Shown here: positions 1-13,148 of the stretch, one piece after another
How positions within the stretch are numbered: position 1 is the stretch's first letter
How the letters are laid out: the number at the start of each line of letters is the position of its first letter
NCBI RefSeq assembly: GCF_023159225.1
Contig: NC_063167.1
Location: forward strand, 9,579,734 to 9,643,733
Length of the DNA: 64,000 nt
Source: Perognathus longimembris pacificus
Lineage: Eukaryota; Chordata; Mammalia; Rodentia; Heteromyidae
Reading direction: 5' to 3'
Program-made: the position numbers and the translations under genes
Notes under the pieces: model-generated
Told to the model about the DNA's origin: nothing
Seen by the model: only the letters and a program-made list of their open reading frames with translations
The model's database searches: none

Positions 1-1201
1 CTAGCTACTCAGGAGTTTGAGATCCGAGGATCGGTGAGGCTCTTGTTTCCAATTAACCACCAGAAAACTGGAAGTGGTCCTGTGGCTCAAAGTGGTAGAA
101 TACTAGTCTTGTGCTGAAGAGCTCAGGGACCCTGCGTAGGCCCAGAGTTCAAGCCTCATGACTGCTGAAAAAAACAAAAACCAAAAATGGAAGTGGCCAT
201 ATGGCTCAAAAGGGCCATGCCCTAAGTTCAAGCCTCACTACTGACCCCCCCCCCCCAAAAAAAAAAAATATAGCAGCCGAGTGCTGGTGGCTCATGCCTG
301 TAATCCTAGCTACTCAGGAGGCTGAGATCTAAGGTTCAAGGTTCAAAACCCAGCCTGGGCAGCAAAGTCTGTGAAACTCTTATCTCCAGTTAACCATCAG
401 AAAACCAGACGTGTCACTGTGGTTCAGTCATAGAGCAGGGCTGGGAATGTGGCTTTGTGGTAGAGTGCTTGCCTAGTATGCATAAAGCCCTGGGTTTGAT
501 TCCTCTGTACCACATAACAGAAAAACCCAGAAGTGGCTCTGTGTTAGAATGCTAGCTTTGAGCAAAGAAGAAGCTTAGGGACAGTGCCCAGGCCCTGAGT
601 TCAAGCCCCACAACCAACTAAAACAGAACCTCCAAAACTGGCAAGCTAGGAGCATGTGGTTCATGCTGGTAATCTTAGTTCCTCTTGAGGACTGTGGTTC
701 CAAGCCAGCCTGGGTAGAAAAGTCTGAGATTCTTATCTCCCAATTAACCATCACACAGCCAGAAAGAAGTGTTGTATGGCTCAAATGGTAGAGTAGTAGC
801 TATTTAACAAAAAACCTTAGGGGCAATGGCTAGGCCCTGAGTTCAAACCCCTGGAGTGGCATACACACAAAAATTTTGCTAAATAGTTTTCTCCTAAAAA
901 ATCTTAACTCATATTGTAGACTTTTCTTTAGAATAGAAATATATGCTAAGGGCTAGAGGCATTGAGTATTTGCTTAGTGTAAGACCCGGAGTTCAAACCC
1001 CAGTACCACTCACTACTACTCCCCCTCCAAAAAAAAAAAAAAAGGAAAGAGGAAAGACCCTGGGTTATAGCAAAACTCTGCCCTCTAAAGGTAAGAAACA
1101 TTTTCTTACAAGCAAGTGGGAAAACAGAGTTTAATAAAATAGGTCAGGACATTAAAGAAATTGGCTTCCTTAATAACTGTGTTTGGATTGCTGCTAATGC
1201 T

Positions 1202-1403
1202 ATTTTTTTTTTTTTTTTTTTTTTTTTTGCCAGTCCTGGGCCTTGGACTGGGCCTGAGCACTGTCCCTGGCTTCTTTTTGCTCAAGGCTAGCACTCTGCC
1301 ACTTGAGCCACAGCGCCACTTCTGGCCTTTTCTATATATGTGGTTTGAGGAATCGAACCCAATAAGGCAAGCGCTCTTGCCACTAGGTCATATCCCCAGC
1401 CCC
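1202..1403 (-). mobile_element. Dimeric ID-type SINE
   Basis: T tract, then GCCAGTCCTGGGCCTTGGAC to ATATCCCCAGCCCC, read as the reverse of an ID head plus a second tRNA-like unit. Target-site duplication TGCTAATGCTATT on both sides (1191 and 1404). Antisense to SPEN. Confidence 0.9.
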
Positions 1404-1516
1404 TGCTAATGCTATTAAAGAAAAAAAAATGTAGTGGCAAATACCCTGGAACTCAAACTACTTTCTCTCACTTTCTTCTCTCTTCTCCTGCCTTCTCCCA
1501 TTTTATTTTTATTTAT

Positions 1517-1720
1517 TTTTTTTTTTTGGCCAGTCCTGGGCCTTGGACTCAGGGCCTGAGCACTGTCCCTGGCTTCTTCCCGCTCAAGGCTAGCACTCTG
1601 CCACTTGAGCCACAGCGCCGCTTCTGGCCGTTTTCTGTATATGTGGTGCTGGGGAATCGAACCTAGGGCCTCGTGTATCCAAGGCAGGCACTCTTGCCAC
1701 TAGGCTATATCCCCAGCCCT
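1517..1720 (-). mobile_element. Dimeric ID-type SINE
   Basis: Same family as the copy at 1202, 115 bp away, inserted at an AT-rich target (TTATTTTTATT repeated at both ends). Antisense to SPEN. Confidence 0.9.
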
Positions 1721-1873
1721 TATTTTTATTTTTTGTGCACGTCCTGAAGCTTGAACTCAAGGCCTGGGTGCTGTCCTTGAGCTTTTGTGTACAAGGCTAG
1801 TGCTCTACCACATGTGCCACAGCTCCACGTCCAGCTGTTTTTGATGGTTAATTGGAGATAAGAGTCCCATAGG

Positions 1874-2067
1874 GGGCTGGTAGTGGCAAGAGCGCTTGCC
1901 TCTTATACATGAAGCCCTCGGTTCGATTCCCCAGCACCACATATACAGAAAATGGCCAGAAGTGGCACTGTGGCTCAAGTGGCAGAGTGCTAGCTCTGAG
2001 CAAAAAGAAGCCAGGGACAGTGCTGAGGCCCTGAGTTCAAGGCCCAGGACTGGCCAAAAAAAAAAAA
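1874..2067 (+). mobile_element. Dimeric ID-type SINE
   Basis: Sense copy starting GGCTGGTAGTGGCAAGAGCG and ending in an A tail. Target-site duplication AGTCCCATAGG at 1863 and 2068. Confidence 0.9.
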
Positions 2068-4118
2068 GTCCCATAGGCTTTTCGTAAGCCCAGCTGGCTT
2101 TGTGGACTCCAATCCTCAGATTTCAGCTTCCTGAGTAGCTAGAATTGCAGGCACGAGACAGGGTCCCTTCTTTACTTTTGAGGGAGTGCCTTTCTTGGGG
2201 CTTGAGTTCAGGGCTTGGGTGCTGTCCCTGAGGGGTCCCCCCTCCCCCAGCCAGCAGTTTACTGCTAGAGCCACAGCTCCACTTCCACCTTTTTTAGTGG
2301 TTAATTGGAGATAAGAATCTCATAGACTTTCGTGATTGGTCTGGCTTTGAACCTTGGCCCTCAAAATCTCAGCCTTCTGAGTAGATAGGATTTCAGGCGT
2401 GAGCCACCAGCACTGGGCTCAATTCTCTTCTTTTTGAAATAGTAATTCCCCTCTACATTTCCTTTTTTTCCCCCTTCTTCTTTCCCTCCACCCCTTTTTT
2501 CCCCCCAGTGTTGCAGGGTGGTCAGACCCAGATTCTCAAATCTCTAGGGCATTCTAATATGTTCAGCAAGTACTCTACCATCCAACTTTATTCTCAGGGT
2601 CTTAGGATGTAGCTCAGGCTGATCTGATCTTGGGGTCCTCTGGCCTCTACTCTCTTGGTACTGGGATTGTAGGCTTGGACGGCCATGCCAGGGTGGGTGG
2701 TGGTAGAGAACTTTAATGTGAAGGTCATTTTAAAGTGATAGCAAACACTTTTAAGTACAGGTTTAAAATGTGTCTGTTATTCTGTGGAGTTGTGCTGGAA
2801 TTAGAAAACATACAGTTAATAGACATGATATATAACCAAAGCTATGGTAGTTGTGTGATGGTTATTTGCAGTAGTAGGGAAAGGTTAGACACCTTCTAAA
2901 TGTGCTGTGTCATGGTGCTTGAAGCCATTTTGGACTGTACCTGTTTTTCACTGAAATAATTGTAGGGAAATTGTTTGCCACGACTAAACAACTTTGGGCT
3001 AGCGTGTCTTACTGTGTAATTTGTAGGTCTTTAAACACAAACTGTGCCCCAAATGGTAGATGGCTTAGGCTACCTGGCGGGCACTTAGAGGTACCTTTTC
3101 TAACTGCTTGGTTAGAAATGGGAAATGGCAAGCTTCTTTCTCATTCTAGATGGGAATGAGATATAATTAGCAACAAAATTAAATTGGAAAAGGACAAAAT
3201 CTGCAAAGTACATTTACTTAAGGAATTTGGCAAAGGCTACATGAATTGCATTACATTGGAATTCCACTTTGATCCGCATACCATCTTGGTTTATACTTTT
3301 TGAAGCATTTTAATTGCTTATAGAAGAAATATCTGATTTTTACAGAGTGTAAGAGAAGCAGCAAGTCTCATAATGTAGTTGAGAGTACATATCTTTTCAT
3401 CTGTCTCTAGAATCCTTGGGATACCCTAAATACACTACTATGAAGGTGTTCTTGTTTTTCATGATTGATGGTTTTTGCTTTGGATTGAGTAGGAGGTTTT
3501 CTGAATTTTAGGTGTTGCCAGCCACAGGCCACAGTTCTTTGGAATTTAAACAAAGTATTTTAGGATCAGGATTGTTTTGAGAAGTGATAATGCATAGAAA
3601 AATAATTTTCTGCCTAGTTTGAATTTTGTGCTTACCAAAAAAATATTCATGTCAGAATCTGACCACAAGTGTGCATACATACAAAAATACATTCAATGTA
3701 AAATGGTAAGTACTTTGTGATGGACTCTTTGTAGTTGATCTTATATATAATTTTTTGGGGGGGATGGGTTGGTTGTGGGGCTTGAATTCAGGGTTTAGGT
3801 GCTGTCTCTGAGCACTCTACCACTTGAGCCATAGCACTACTTCTGTTTTTTTAGTGGATTGTTGGAAATAAAAGAGTCTCATGGGAACTTTTCTGCCTGG
3901 GTGGGCGGCCTAGCTTTGAACTGTGATCCTTAGATCTCAGCCTCCTGAGTAGCTGGCATTATAGGCATGAGCCACTGGCATCCATCTAACTTGTATATCT
4001 TAAAGCCAGCTATGGAATTTTAGTGCCCAAGGAAATCCACCTTTCTGAAAATGTCACATGATTCATAGTACTAGATTAACAAAGCATAGCCTGTCCATTT
4101 TTGCTACTTAATGTGCCC

Positions 4119-4175
4119 ACCTGCCCACCTTCCTTCCCTCCCTCCCTCCCTTTCTTTCTCTCTTTCTTTTTTCCT
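4119..4175. repeat. Pyrimidine microsatellite (CCTT/CCCT/TTTC)
   Basis: Runs of CCTTCCTTCCCTCCCTCC followed by TTTCTTTCTCTC inside the old SINE cluster of SPEN intron 3. Confidence 0.8.
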
Positions 4176-5707
4176 ATGTGTGTAGATACCAGGGCTTGAA
4201 CTCTGGTTCTTGCTTGGCTATTTTTGCTCAAGGCCTGCGCTCTTACCACTTGAGCTACACCTCTAGTCCCTTTCTTTCTCTTTTTTCTCCTTTTTGCTGG
4301 TAACTGGGCCTTGAACTCAGGGCTTCCAGCTTGCTTGTCTTTGTTGTTCCACTGGTGCTCTTCCACTGAGTAATACTTTTGTTTTTTGCTGGTTAATTGG
4401 ATTTGGAGTCTTACTAGACTTTCCTGCCTTCGGCTGGCTTTGAACTGGAATCCTGAGATCTCAGCCTCCTGAGTAGGATTACGGGCATGAGTCACCATGC
4501 AGATCTTCTTTAAAAATAGTACTGGGGTTTGAACCTAGGGCCTTGTGCTTTCTAAGTACAAGTGCTCTACCACTTGAGCCACACACCCAGACACATCAGA
4601 GATTTATTCCTTTGTTGAATAATATTCCTTATCATTATCATCACTGTTATTATTTTTCCCTGCACTTAATCTCTCCTATTTTAGCTAGGTACTGGTGGCT
4701 CATATCTATAATACTATCTACTGAGGAGGATCTGAGGATCCTGGTGCAAAGCCAGCCCAGGTAGGGAAAGTCCATGTAGTGGAGCTGTGGCTCAAGATCA
4801 CTAGCTTTGAGGGAAAAAAGCCAACAAGGTACTGTCAACTATTTATGCTTTCTGTCATAGCTGGGATGACAGATGTGTATCACCATGCTCTCCCCCTTCC
4901 CTCCCCCCCCCCCCCATTGAGATTGGGAGATCTGGAGAATAATTTTTCCCCAAGACTGCCCCAGAACTCTGTCTTCCCGCATAGCTGGGCTGGCAAATAT
5001 GTGTCACCACACTAGCTTTTTGTCTTGAGATAGTGTCTTGATAATTTTTTTTTCAGGCTTGGTTTCAATCTCAATCCTTGATGACTTTGCCTTCCAAGTA
5101 GTTCCAATTATATATGTGGACCATTGGTACCCAGTCTTACTGTTATTGTTTTTTAAGACAGGGTCTTGTCATGTAGCCCAGAAAACCTTAAACTCTTGAA
5201 TCTTTTTTTTTTTTTTTCTCCTGTCAGTCTTAGGGCTTGAACTTGGGGCCTCGGCGCTGTCCCTGCACTCTTTTGCTCAAAGCTGGTGCCCTACCATTTT
5301 GAGCTCCAGCTCCACCTCCACTGTTCTGATGGCTAATTGGAGGTAGGAGTCTCATGGCCATTTATGTCATGGCCTTTCCTGACCAGGCTGGCTTCAAACC
5401 ATAATCCTCAGATCTCAGCCTCCTGAGTAGCTAGGATTATAGGCATGAGTTACTGGTGCCCAACCTTTCTTTTTAAAAATACAATTTTATTGTTATTCTT
5501 AAAGTGTTGTACAGAGAGAGGGATTAAGGGGTTAACCTTTTCATAAGTTAGGTAATGAGCACATTTCTTTTTGGACAATGTTACCTTTTCCTTCACTTTC
5601 CCCCAGTTCCCCCCACCCCCACCCCCTTATCCCTGCCCACAAATTTCATAGTTCATTTTCCACATAGTATCTACTGAGCACCTTGACTGCATTTGTTCAC
5701 CATTCCT

Positions 5708-5921
5708 CTCTCAGATTTTTTTTTTTTTTTGGCCAGTCGTGGGGCTTGGGACTCAGGGCCTGAGCACTGTCGCTGGTTTCTTTTTGCTCAAGGCTAGCAC
5801 TCTACCTTTTGAGCCACAGCACCACTTCTGCCCTTTTCTGCCTGTGTGGTGCTGAGGAATCAAACTCAGGGCTTCATGCATGCTAAGCAAGCACTCTACT
5901 GCTAAGCCATACTCTCAGCCT
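5708..5921 (-). mobile_element. Dimeric ID-type SINE, older variant
   Basis: Poly-T then GCCAGTCGTGGGGCTTGG. It has the GCATGCTAAGCAAGCACTC head typical of the older subgroup with more substitutions. Confidence 0.85.
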
Positions 5922-6596
5922 CTTTTCTTAATTCTTGTGCCCTCCCCCTTGCCCTACCTCAAAATATGTTTGTTGTTTGTCATTCATGGGGCTTGAACTC
6001 AGGGCCTGGGTGCTATCCCTGAGCTTTTTCTCTCAAGGCTAGAGCTCTACCACTCTGAGCCACAGTGCCACTTTTAGTTTTCTGGTGGTTATTTGGAAAT
6101 AAGAGTCCCAGGGACATTGCTGCTGGGACTGACTTTGGACCACAATCCTCAGATCTCAGTCTCTTGAGTAGCCAGGGTTACAGGTGTGAGCTACCAGTGT
6201 CCAGCTGTTTATTTTTATTGTTGTTATAGTTATCATAATCATCATTTTTGTTGGTTGTGGAGCTTGAACGCTGGGCCTAGGCGTGCTGTCTCTGAGCTCT
6301 TCGGCTCAAGGCCAGTGTTCTTCCACTTGAGGCAGCACCACTTCTGGTTTTCTGGCTGTTAATTGGAGATAAGAGTCTTACGGACTTACTTGCCCCTTGC
6401 CCCGGCTGGCTTTGAAGTGTGATCCTCAGATCTCAGCCTTCTGAGTAGCTAGGATTATAGGCATGAGCCACCAATGCTGGGTTCTCTATTGTATTTTTTT
6501 TTCAACTTAGATATTGGAAAAAAAATTAACAAACCACTTTTGTACATGATCCCAGATGAATACAACAGGCAAACTTTCTCTTATTAAAGCCTGCCT

Positions 6597-6681
6597 GCTT
6601 TCCTTCCTTCCTTCCCTCCTTCCTTCTTTCCTTCCTCTCTTCTTGCTTGCTTGCCTGTTTGCTTGCTTGCTTTCTTCTTTC
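6597..6681. repeat. Pyrimidine-rich microsatellite at the THYN1 retrocopy 3' end
   Basis: CCTTCC/CTTG units. On the - strand this is purine-rich and begins shortly after the ACAAAAAAGAGAAAG tail of the retrocopy, so it probably grew from its poly(A). Confidence 0.75.
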
Positions 6682-6726
6682 TCTTTTTTGTATCATGGCT
6701 TGTCCATTCCAACAGCAGTGCCTCAG

Positions 6727-7416
6727 TTAACTTGGTTCCTTTTCCTCCAGGCTCAAAATAAAATCAAACTCTTCTTGGGTCAGGGGCTGAATTGAGTTTC
6801 TGCCGAGTGAAGAGAGCCATGTCTTTTAAGGGGCCACCAGTAGTTTTGTGAGCCTGGTGTAGGTTTTCAGCTCAGCCAGGGAGATGAAACGCCTCATCAT
6901 CCGAACAAACTGTACATCCACCATGGACCATTTGGGGTTGTCCTCTTTGCTGGTTGTATCATAATGAGGATTGTTTTTCTCAAACTGCGTGTGATCTGGG
7001 TAAGCCTCCTTTACAATCCTCATAAGTCCCACGATGCCTGGCTCTTTGCATTTGCAATGGTAGGAAAAGGCTTCTTCCTCCAACTTCATGGCTCTCAGGA
7101 AGTTCTGAGCCCGGTAGTTTCGAACACCATCCCAGCATGCTGTCTGCTTGGGCTGTGCTTTGAGATCTTCAATGCCAAACTTCACATCTACGCCTTTCTC
7201 TAGTCCTTTCTCTAGTCGGCTCTCTGGCTCTGACTTCATCAGCCAGTACTTGCTTACATTCTTCCCACCATTTTTAGAGGCTGAAGTCTTCTGAGGGCTA
7301 GAGTTTTTCTCTTTAGCCAATGCCTCATCTGAGTTTGAAGTTTTGGAACATTTTCCTGAGAGTCCCTTCTTATCTAAGCTAGCAGTTCCAGCCTGCCTCT
7401 TCCGGGGTCTCGCCAT
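6727..7416 (-). pseudogene. THYN1: THYN1 processed pseudogene (antisense in SPEN intron 3)
   Basis: The - strand encodes an intronless, near-complete copy of thymocyte nuclear protein 1, an EVE-domain nuclear protein. It starts MARPRKRQAGT at 7416 and includes WLMKSEPESRLEKG, KAQPKQTACWDGVRNY, EAYPDHTQFEKNNPHYD and NPKWSMVDVQFVRMM. Breaks: a one-base loss after LKTY (about 6854-6858), which leads to a stop at 6826, and a two-base loss near 6794. Beyond these the old frame can be followed to a TAA at 6727-6729. A 12-bp tandem duplication (7190-7215) adds LEKG. Loss of introns, homology ending close to a purine-rich run (6595-6690) that may be a decayed poly(A) tail, and antisense placement all indicate retrotransposition. 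About 196 residues remain open, so it is fairly young. Confidence 0.9.
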
Positions 7417-8437
7417 GGTCTCTGCGAGGGGCTTACAGGCAGAGATTCCGGGAATCAACTGGGAGATGCTAGAAGCAGCTCAGCCATCCTACAGAACCTA
7501 AACTCTCTCCAGTTCTTGGCAAAGTCCTTTGCTCTTGCCTCTCTATTGTATTTTTAAGTTAATTTTTAAGTTACTGTTACTCTTTTAATACCTATAGCTT
7601 TGTCTAAAAGACAGCTTTGCCCTTTTGTCAGTTTCAACTTTGCCCATTAATTCAGTTAGCCATTAATCTCTTATCAGATCTTTTCTCAGTAGATATCTTT
7701 TCTTTTTAGTTTCTAAAGGCAGAAGAAATAATAAAACATGTTTTTACTCTTTTTTTTTTTAGAAGTTTTTCTCAATAGTAAATGCCTGAAACAACAACTT
7801 AGACACCTTTTTATAAAGTTTGGCTTTCAGAGTTTTTTGCTCATTTATATAGTTGAGTGTTGAAGTGCTTTTCAGAGTTCTTTTGTAAGAGTTGCACAAC
7901 AGCTGTTAGAGCCAGCTCTGCTGTGATTTCATCCCTGAGGAAATTTACCTGAGAAAGACAGGTTGTGATACTCTTAGATTCTGCATAATCTTATGGACAA
8001 AAAAGCAGCAGGTTGCTTACTGGACACTAGAAACAGAACCACCAACTCTGTATTTTATCATACTGCTTTCTCTGACTCTCTCCTTTGATTTTTCCTTCCT
8101 TCTAAAAGCTGAGGTAAAGATCACATGGCAAGAAGCACAGGCAAAGCAAACCCAAGTCTCTTTCCACTTAAGCCATGAATTTCCTTCCAGCATTTTGCTG
8201 GTTAGTTGGAGATGAGTTTCTGACTAGCTAGGATTATCGGTTTGAGCCTCTGGTGCCTGGCAAGAGATTGCTGGCCTGGAAGTGCTAGAGATCTTCCTTG
8301 GAGTGCTGGGTCATGGGTGTGGGTCACTGTACTCTCTGCCTGTCTCCTTAATCATTGCTGAGCCTGAACATCTTTTCATTTTCTTATTGGGCATTTATAT
8401 ATCTGTAAGAATGTCTGTTTGCTCATTTTTGTTCTTT

Positions 8438-8647
8438 TTTTTTTTTTTTTTTTTTTGCCAGTCCTTGGCCTTGGACTCAGGGCCTGAGCACTGTCCCTGG
8501 TTTCTTCCCGCTCAAGGCTAGCACTCTGCCACTTGAGCCACAGCGCCCCTTCTGGCCGTTTTCCATATATGTGGTGCTGGGGAATCAAACTGAGAGCTTC
8601 ATGTGTGGGAAGCAAGCACTCTTGCCACTAGGCCATATTCCCAGCCC
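8438..8647 (-). mobile_element. Dimeric ID-type SINE
   Basis: Well-preserved copy with a 23-base T tract. Target-site duplication CTGTTTGCTCATTTTT at 8415 and 8647. Confidence 0.9.
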
Positions 8648-9469
8648 CTGTTTGCTCATTTTTTAATCTTTTTTTTTTTTTTTTTTTTTGCTGGTCTTGG
8701 GGCTTGAATTCTGGGCCTGGGCGTTGTCCCTGACCTTTTTTTCTCAAGCTAGGTAGGACACTACCACTTGTGCTTAGCCTTCTGGGTTGCTAGGATTACA
8801 GGCATGAGCCATTGGTGCCCAGTTTGAATTTTTGTTGTTGTTGTTATGCCATTTTGAAGGTAAATTGAACATATCTCAAAATTATAAAACAAATATCCTA
8901 GTGACCTCACTATGCAGAATAGAAGTTTTGCTGTTTTTTCATGAATGTTACATTGAGGGAAAATTTAATGATACTAAATTATCACAGTAAATTTCTAATT
9001 TTAGGTGAAAGAAAGCAATTGCAATATAAATCCATATTAATGTGAATGGAGTAGTTTTCGTTTACTAAAATCTGTATAGCAATACTATGTATCTCACTCA
9101 TTATTTGTTTTAAAATTACAAAATGAAGCTAGAGATTGGGAACTCACCTTTGTTATCCTAACTGCTCAACAGAATGAGATCTGAGGATTGTGGCAGTTCA
9201 GAGCCAGCCCAGGCGGGAAAGTCTGTGAGACTTTTATATTTAGTTAACCACCACAAAATCAGAAGTGACGCGGTGTGGTAGAGTGCTAGCCTTGAGTAAA
9301 AGAGCTTAGAACCACCACCCATGCTCCAAGCTTAAGACCCATGACTGACACCCCCCCCAAAAAAGGAAAATTAAACATTTTATAAAATGTAAAGAAAAAC
9401 TTAAATGTTTTTGTCTGCCAGTACTTGGAATTTGGTTACATAGGTTGAAGAACACAACTATTATTTAAG

Positions 9470-9671
9470 GGTTGGGAATATGGCTTAGCGGTAGAGTGCT
9501 TGCCTTGCATGCACGAAGCCCTGGGTTCGATTCCTCAGTACCACATACTCAGAAAAAGCCGGAAGTGGTGCTGTGGCTCAAGAGGTAGAGTGCTAGCCTT
9601 GAGCAAAAAGAAGCCAGGGACAGTGCTCAGGCCCTGGACCTGGCTCAAGCCCCAGGACTGGCAAAAAAAAC
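9470..9671 (+). mobile_element. Dimeric ID-type SINE, older variant
   Basis: Sense copy with GTTGGGAATATGGCTTAGCG head and GCAAAAAGAAGCCAGGGACA body, ending GGACTGGC plus A-rich tail. Confidence 0.85.
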
Positions 9672-10318
9672 CCCAAAACAACAAATATTATTTAAAACAA
9701 CAACAACTTACTTTCAGGGTTATGTAGTATGAAAGTTAAGCAGTTGACTAGCCATGTGTATGGACCTGGTTTTAATCCCTGGCATCACAACAAAAGTGGG
9801 GGAATAAATAGTTACATTTTGCTTTTAAATCATATTTTCTAAATTCAAAAGATGCCAGTTTGCTTTGGATCCTAGCCTCTTCTTTAGTCCTTAACTCTAG
9901 AAATTTGACATCCTCCTTGTCCCACCAGTCAGCTTATTTTATCTTGTTTTAGTGTTATTTTATTGTCTTTAAGTTCTACTAAGGGGTTTGAATTTAACAG
10001 GTCAGTTTGAAGTACAGAGCATCTTTTTGGGGGAGGGGTCAGCCATGGGGCTTGGAGTAGGGGGCGGTGTGGAGGTGGGTAGGCTCCCCGAGCTCTTTTT
10101 GCTTAAGGCTAGTGCTCCACTTCCAGTTTTTGAGCAGCTAATGGACTTTCCTTCCTGGGCTGGCTTTGAACCACAATCTCAGATTCTCAGCCTCCCTTGA
10201 GTCGTTAGGATTATTGGCATTAGCCACTGGCACCTGACTTCGGTACTTTCTAAGTGTAATTTTATTGTTATTATTAAAGTCTTGTACAGAGGTATTACCA
10301 TCTCATTTCAATATTTTA

Positions 10319-10374
10319 TTTGTTTTTTTTGCCAGTCTTGGGGCTTGAACTCAGGGCCAGAGCACTGTCCCTGG

Positions 10375-10408
<34 letters not shown>

Positions 10409-10544
10409 CAAGGCCTAGCACTCTGCCAACTTGAGCCACAGCTCCACTTCTGGCCTTTTTTTTATATAAGTGGTGCTGAGGAATTGAACCTAGGTCTTCA
10501 TGTATATGAGGCAAGCCCTCTTGCCATTATATTCCCAGCCCCCT
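10319..10544 (-). mobile_element. Dimeric ID-type SINE with internal T expansion
   Basis: The normal internal CTTCTTTTTGCTC is replaced by a ~28-base T run. Target-site duplication CTCATTTCAATATTTT at both ends. Confidence 0.85.
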
Positions 10545-11529
10545 CATTTCAATATTTTTTAATGCAATAGTTAACTTAGAATTTTAGGCTACAAGTCCAA
10601 ATCCAGTGGTTCCCTATGTCCAGTTTGGTCATACACTCCAATATACCAAATAAAGAGCTCAGTAATGATGCTTGGCAGAGGAGCTTTCTCAACCTGCACA
10701 GACAGCCTTAAGAACAAAGCACTTTAGCCCACTTGGAACCCTCTTTGAGTTATAGAAAGCTCTTTTTCCCCCTTTGGTGGTACTGGTTCAACAAGCCTTG
10801 AACTCTGGGCCTGGATGCTGTTCCTGAGCTTTTTTGCCCAAGGTTAGTGCTCTACCACTTGAGTCACAGCTCCACTTCAAGCCTTTTCTGGTACTTAATT
10901 GGAGATGATACTCTCCAGGACTTAACCTGTGTGGGGTTGTCTTCAGACCGTGATCCTCAGATCTCAGCCTCCTGAGATTACTGGCTTGATCTACCAGCAC
11001 TTGACCACACAGAAGCTTTTGATTTACTAGAAAAAGAATTTGGGGTTGAGTATGAAAGCTATGTGTAGTTATAATCCTATCACTGTGTGACCTGGTTGGT
11101 CATTACCTGTCATGGTTTGGGGAGAGGTTTCTGTATCTCAGCACTTTACCAGTGCATTCTGGTCAGGATAAGCAAACCATTGTTAACTGGTGTGAAGTCT
11201 GTCCCTGCGGCTCTGCTCTCCCCTTTGGCCATCTATCCTTATAAATACATTGTTGGTTATTGCTGTCCTGGGACTTCAAGGTGGTTTGCCGTTCAAGGTG
11301 AATGGCATATATAGCACAGACATACAAAAAAAGATGGAGGCAGGGATGCTTGTCTTTTCTCCTACTTTTAGTTAATGCCTAGGCTCATGTAAGGAGTCAG
11401 TGCTAGTCTGAAAAAGCAGCTTAAGTATCTGCTACAACTGTCCATTAATGACAAGAAGAGAAAAATTTTGTGTTTGGATTACTATATGAAATTCACATTT
11501 ATTTTCAAAATAAGAGAAAGCAAAGAAAT

Positions 11530-11690
11530 TATATAAGCCTGGGTTTCTCACTATAGCCACTGCTCATCTTTGAGACTAGAGAATTCTTTGTTGTGAAGAC
11601 TGTCCTGTGTACTACAAGACATTTGACAATATCTTTGGCCTCTCAATTACTAGATGTCTTCCAGTGCAGGCAGCAGCAGCTCTACTCCCA
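11530..11690 (+). mobile_element. MER5-like hAT-Charlie DNA transposon remnant
   Basis: TTTCTCACTATAGCCACTG, GAATTCTTTGTTGTG, GACTGTCCTGTG and TGGCCTCTCAATTACTAGATG follow the order of the MER5A/B consensus as I remember it. It is an old, non-autonomous element shared by placental mammals. The subfamily is not certain. Confidence 0.65.
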
Positions 11691-13148
11691 ATGGAGTAGA
11701 AGATTTATGAATGAAATAAAGTAGCTATCCAGACTCTGGTCTTTGTGAGACATTTTAATACCAGTGTGCCCCTCCCCCCTGTTCATGCTTGGTTTACCTG
11801 CAGGTCTATGTCTACCAGCCTAAAGCCTTTTATCAATGAGGTTATTAGTACTTTTTGTGCCAGTTTTGGGGCTTGGACTCAGGGCCGGTCACTGTCCCTG
11901 AGTTGTGTTGCTCAAAGCTACTCTATCACTTGAGCCACTTGGGCTTTTTGGGTGCTTAATTGGAGATAACAGTGTCATGGACTTCCTTGCCCAGGCTGGA
12001 TTGAAAATACAATTACTAGATCTCAGCCTTCTTAGTAGTGAGGCATGAGCCACCATCACTTGATCAGATTATCCTATGTTCTGTTTGCTTATTGCTAAGA
12101 TTGTTGGGGGGAGAGTATAGAGTTGCTGGAGATTGAACCAAAGGCCTCGAGTATGCCTTTGATTTAGTGCATACCAGCATTCTATCAATTGAACTATATC
12201 TCCAGCTCAAGAATATTTATGTATCCTTGCCAGGTTCTCGTGGCTCACGCCTATAATCCTAGCTTCTTAGAAGGCTGAGATCTGAGGATTGCGGTATGAA
12301 GTCAGCCCAGGCAGAAAACGTCTGTGAGATTTTTAGCTCCAACAAACTACTCAGAAAGCCAGAAATAGCACTGTGGCTCAAGTGGTAGAGCAGTAGCCTT
12401 GAGTACAAAGTGGTTCAGGGACAGCACCCAGGCCCTGAGTTCAAGCCCTAGGCGCAGCCAAAAATAAATAAATGAATGAATGAATAAATGAAAAGAAAAA
12501 TCTAAGTAGCCTGAATTTCCTGTCCCCTTGAGGGGGATGGGAGTGGGGATTTGTAATCCCAGTACTTAAAAGGCGGAGGCAGGAGGATCAGAAGTTCAAG
12601 GGCAGCCTGAGCCAATATGGAGACATTTCCCCCCTCCCCCCACGCGCACACACAGTTGCTTTCATATTTCTGCTAAGAAAATTTTGATCAATTTTTTCTT
12701 AGTTTTCTTTTTTTCCTTAGTTTTCTTAATAGTCATAATTGTAAATTATTATTTTTAGCTGGGCACTGGTAGCTCATGCCTGTGAGCCTAGCTACTCAGG
12801 AGGCTGAGATCTTAAATCATAGTTTGAAGCCAGCTGAGGCAGGAAAGTCTCTGACTCTTACCTCTAATTAGCCACCAAAAAGATGGAGTTGGAGTTGTGG
12901 CTCAAGTGGTAGAGTGCTAGCTTGAGCCAAAAAGCTCAGGGACAGTTGTCCTGAGTTCAAGCCGCAGGACCAGCATGTGCATGCACGCGCACGCACACAC
13001 GTATTCTTATAAGCAAATATAAGAAAGAATTCATCTTTGTCCTATGAAATGTATCTAGGAGAGGTATAACTAGGTACATTTTTTTTCTGCTCAAGGCAGG
13101 CACTCTTAGCATTTCAGTCACAGCTCTTCTTTATTACTCCTTGATAGG

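Noticed and set aside
943..1666. Small open frames with repeated ending VPGFF(P/L)LKASTLPLEPQ
   Set aside because: These and about 40 similar frames in the window are translated dimeric SINEs, not genes.
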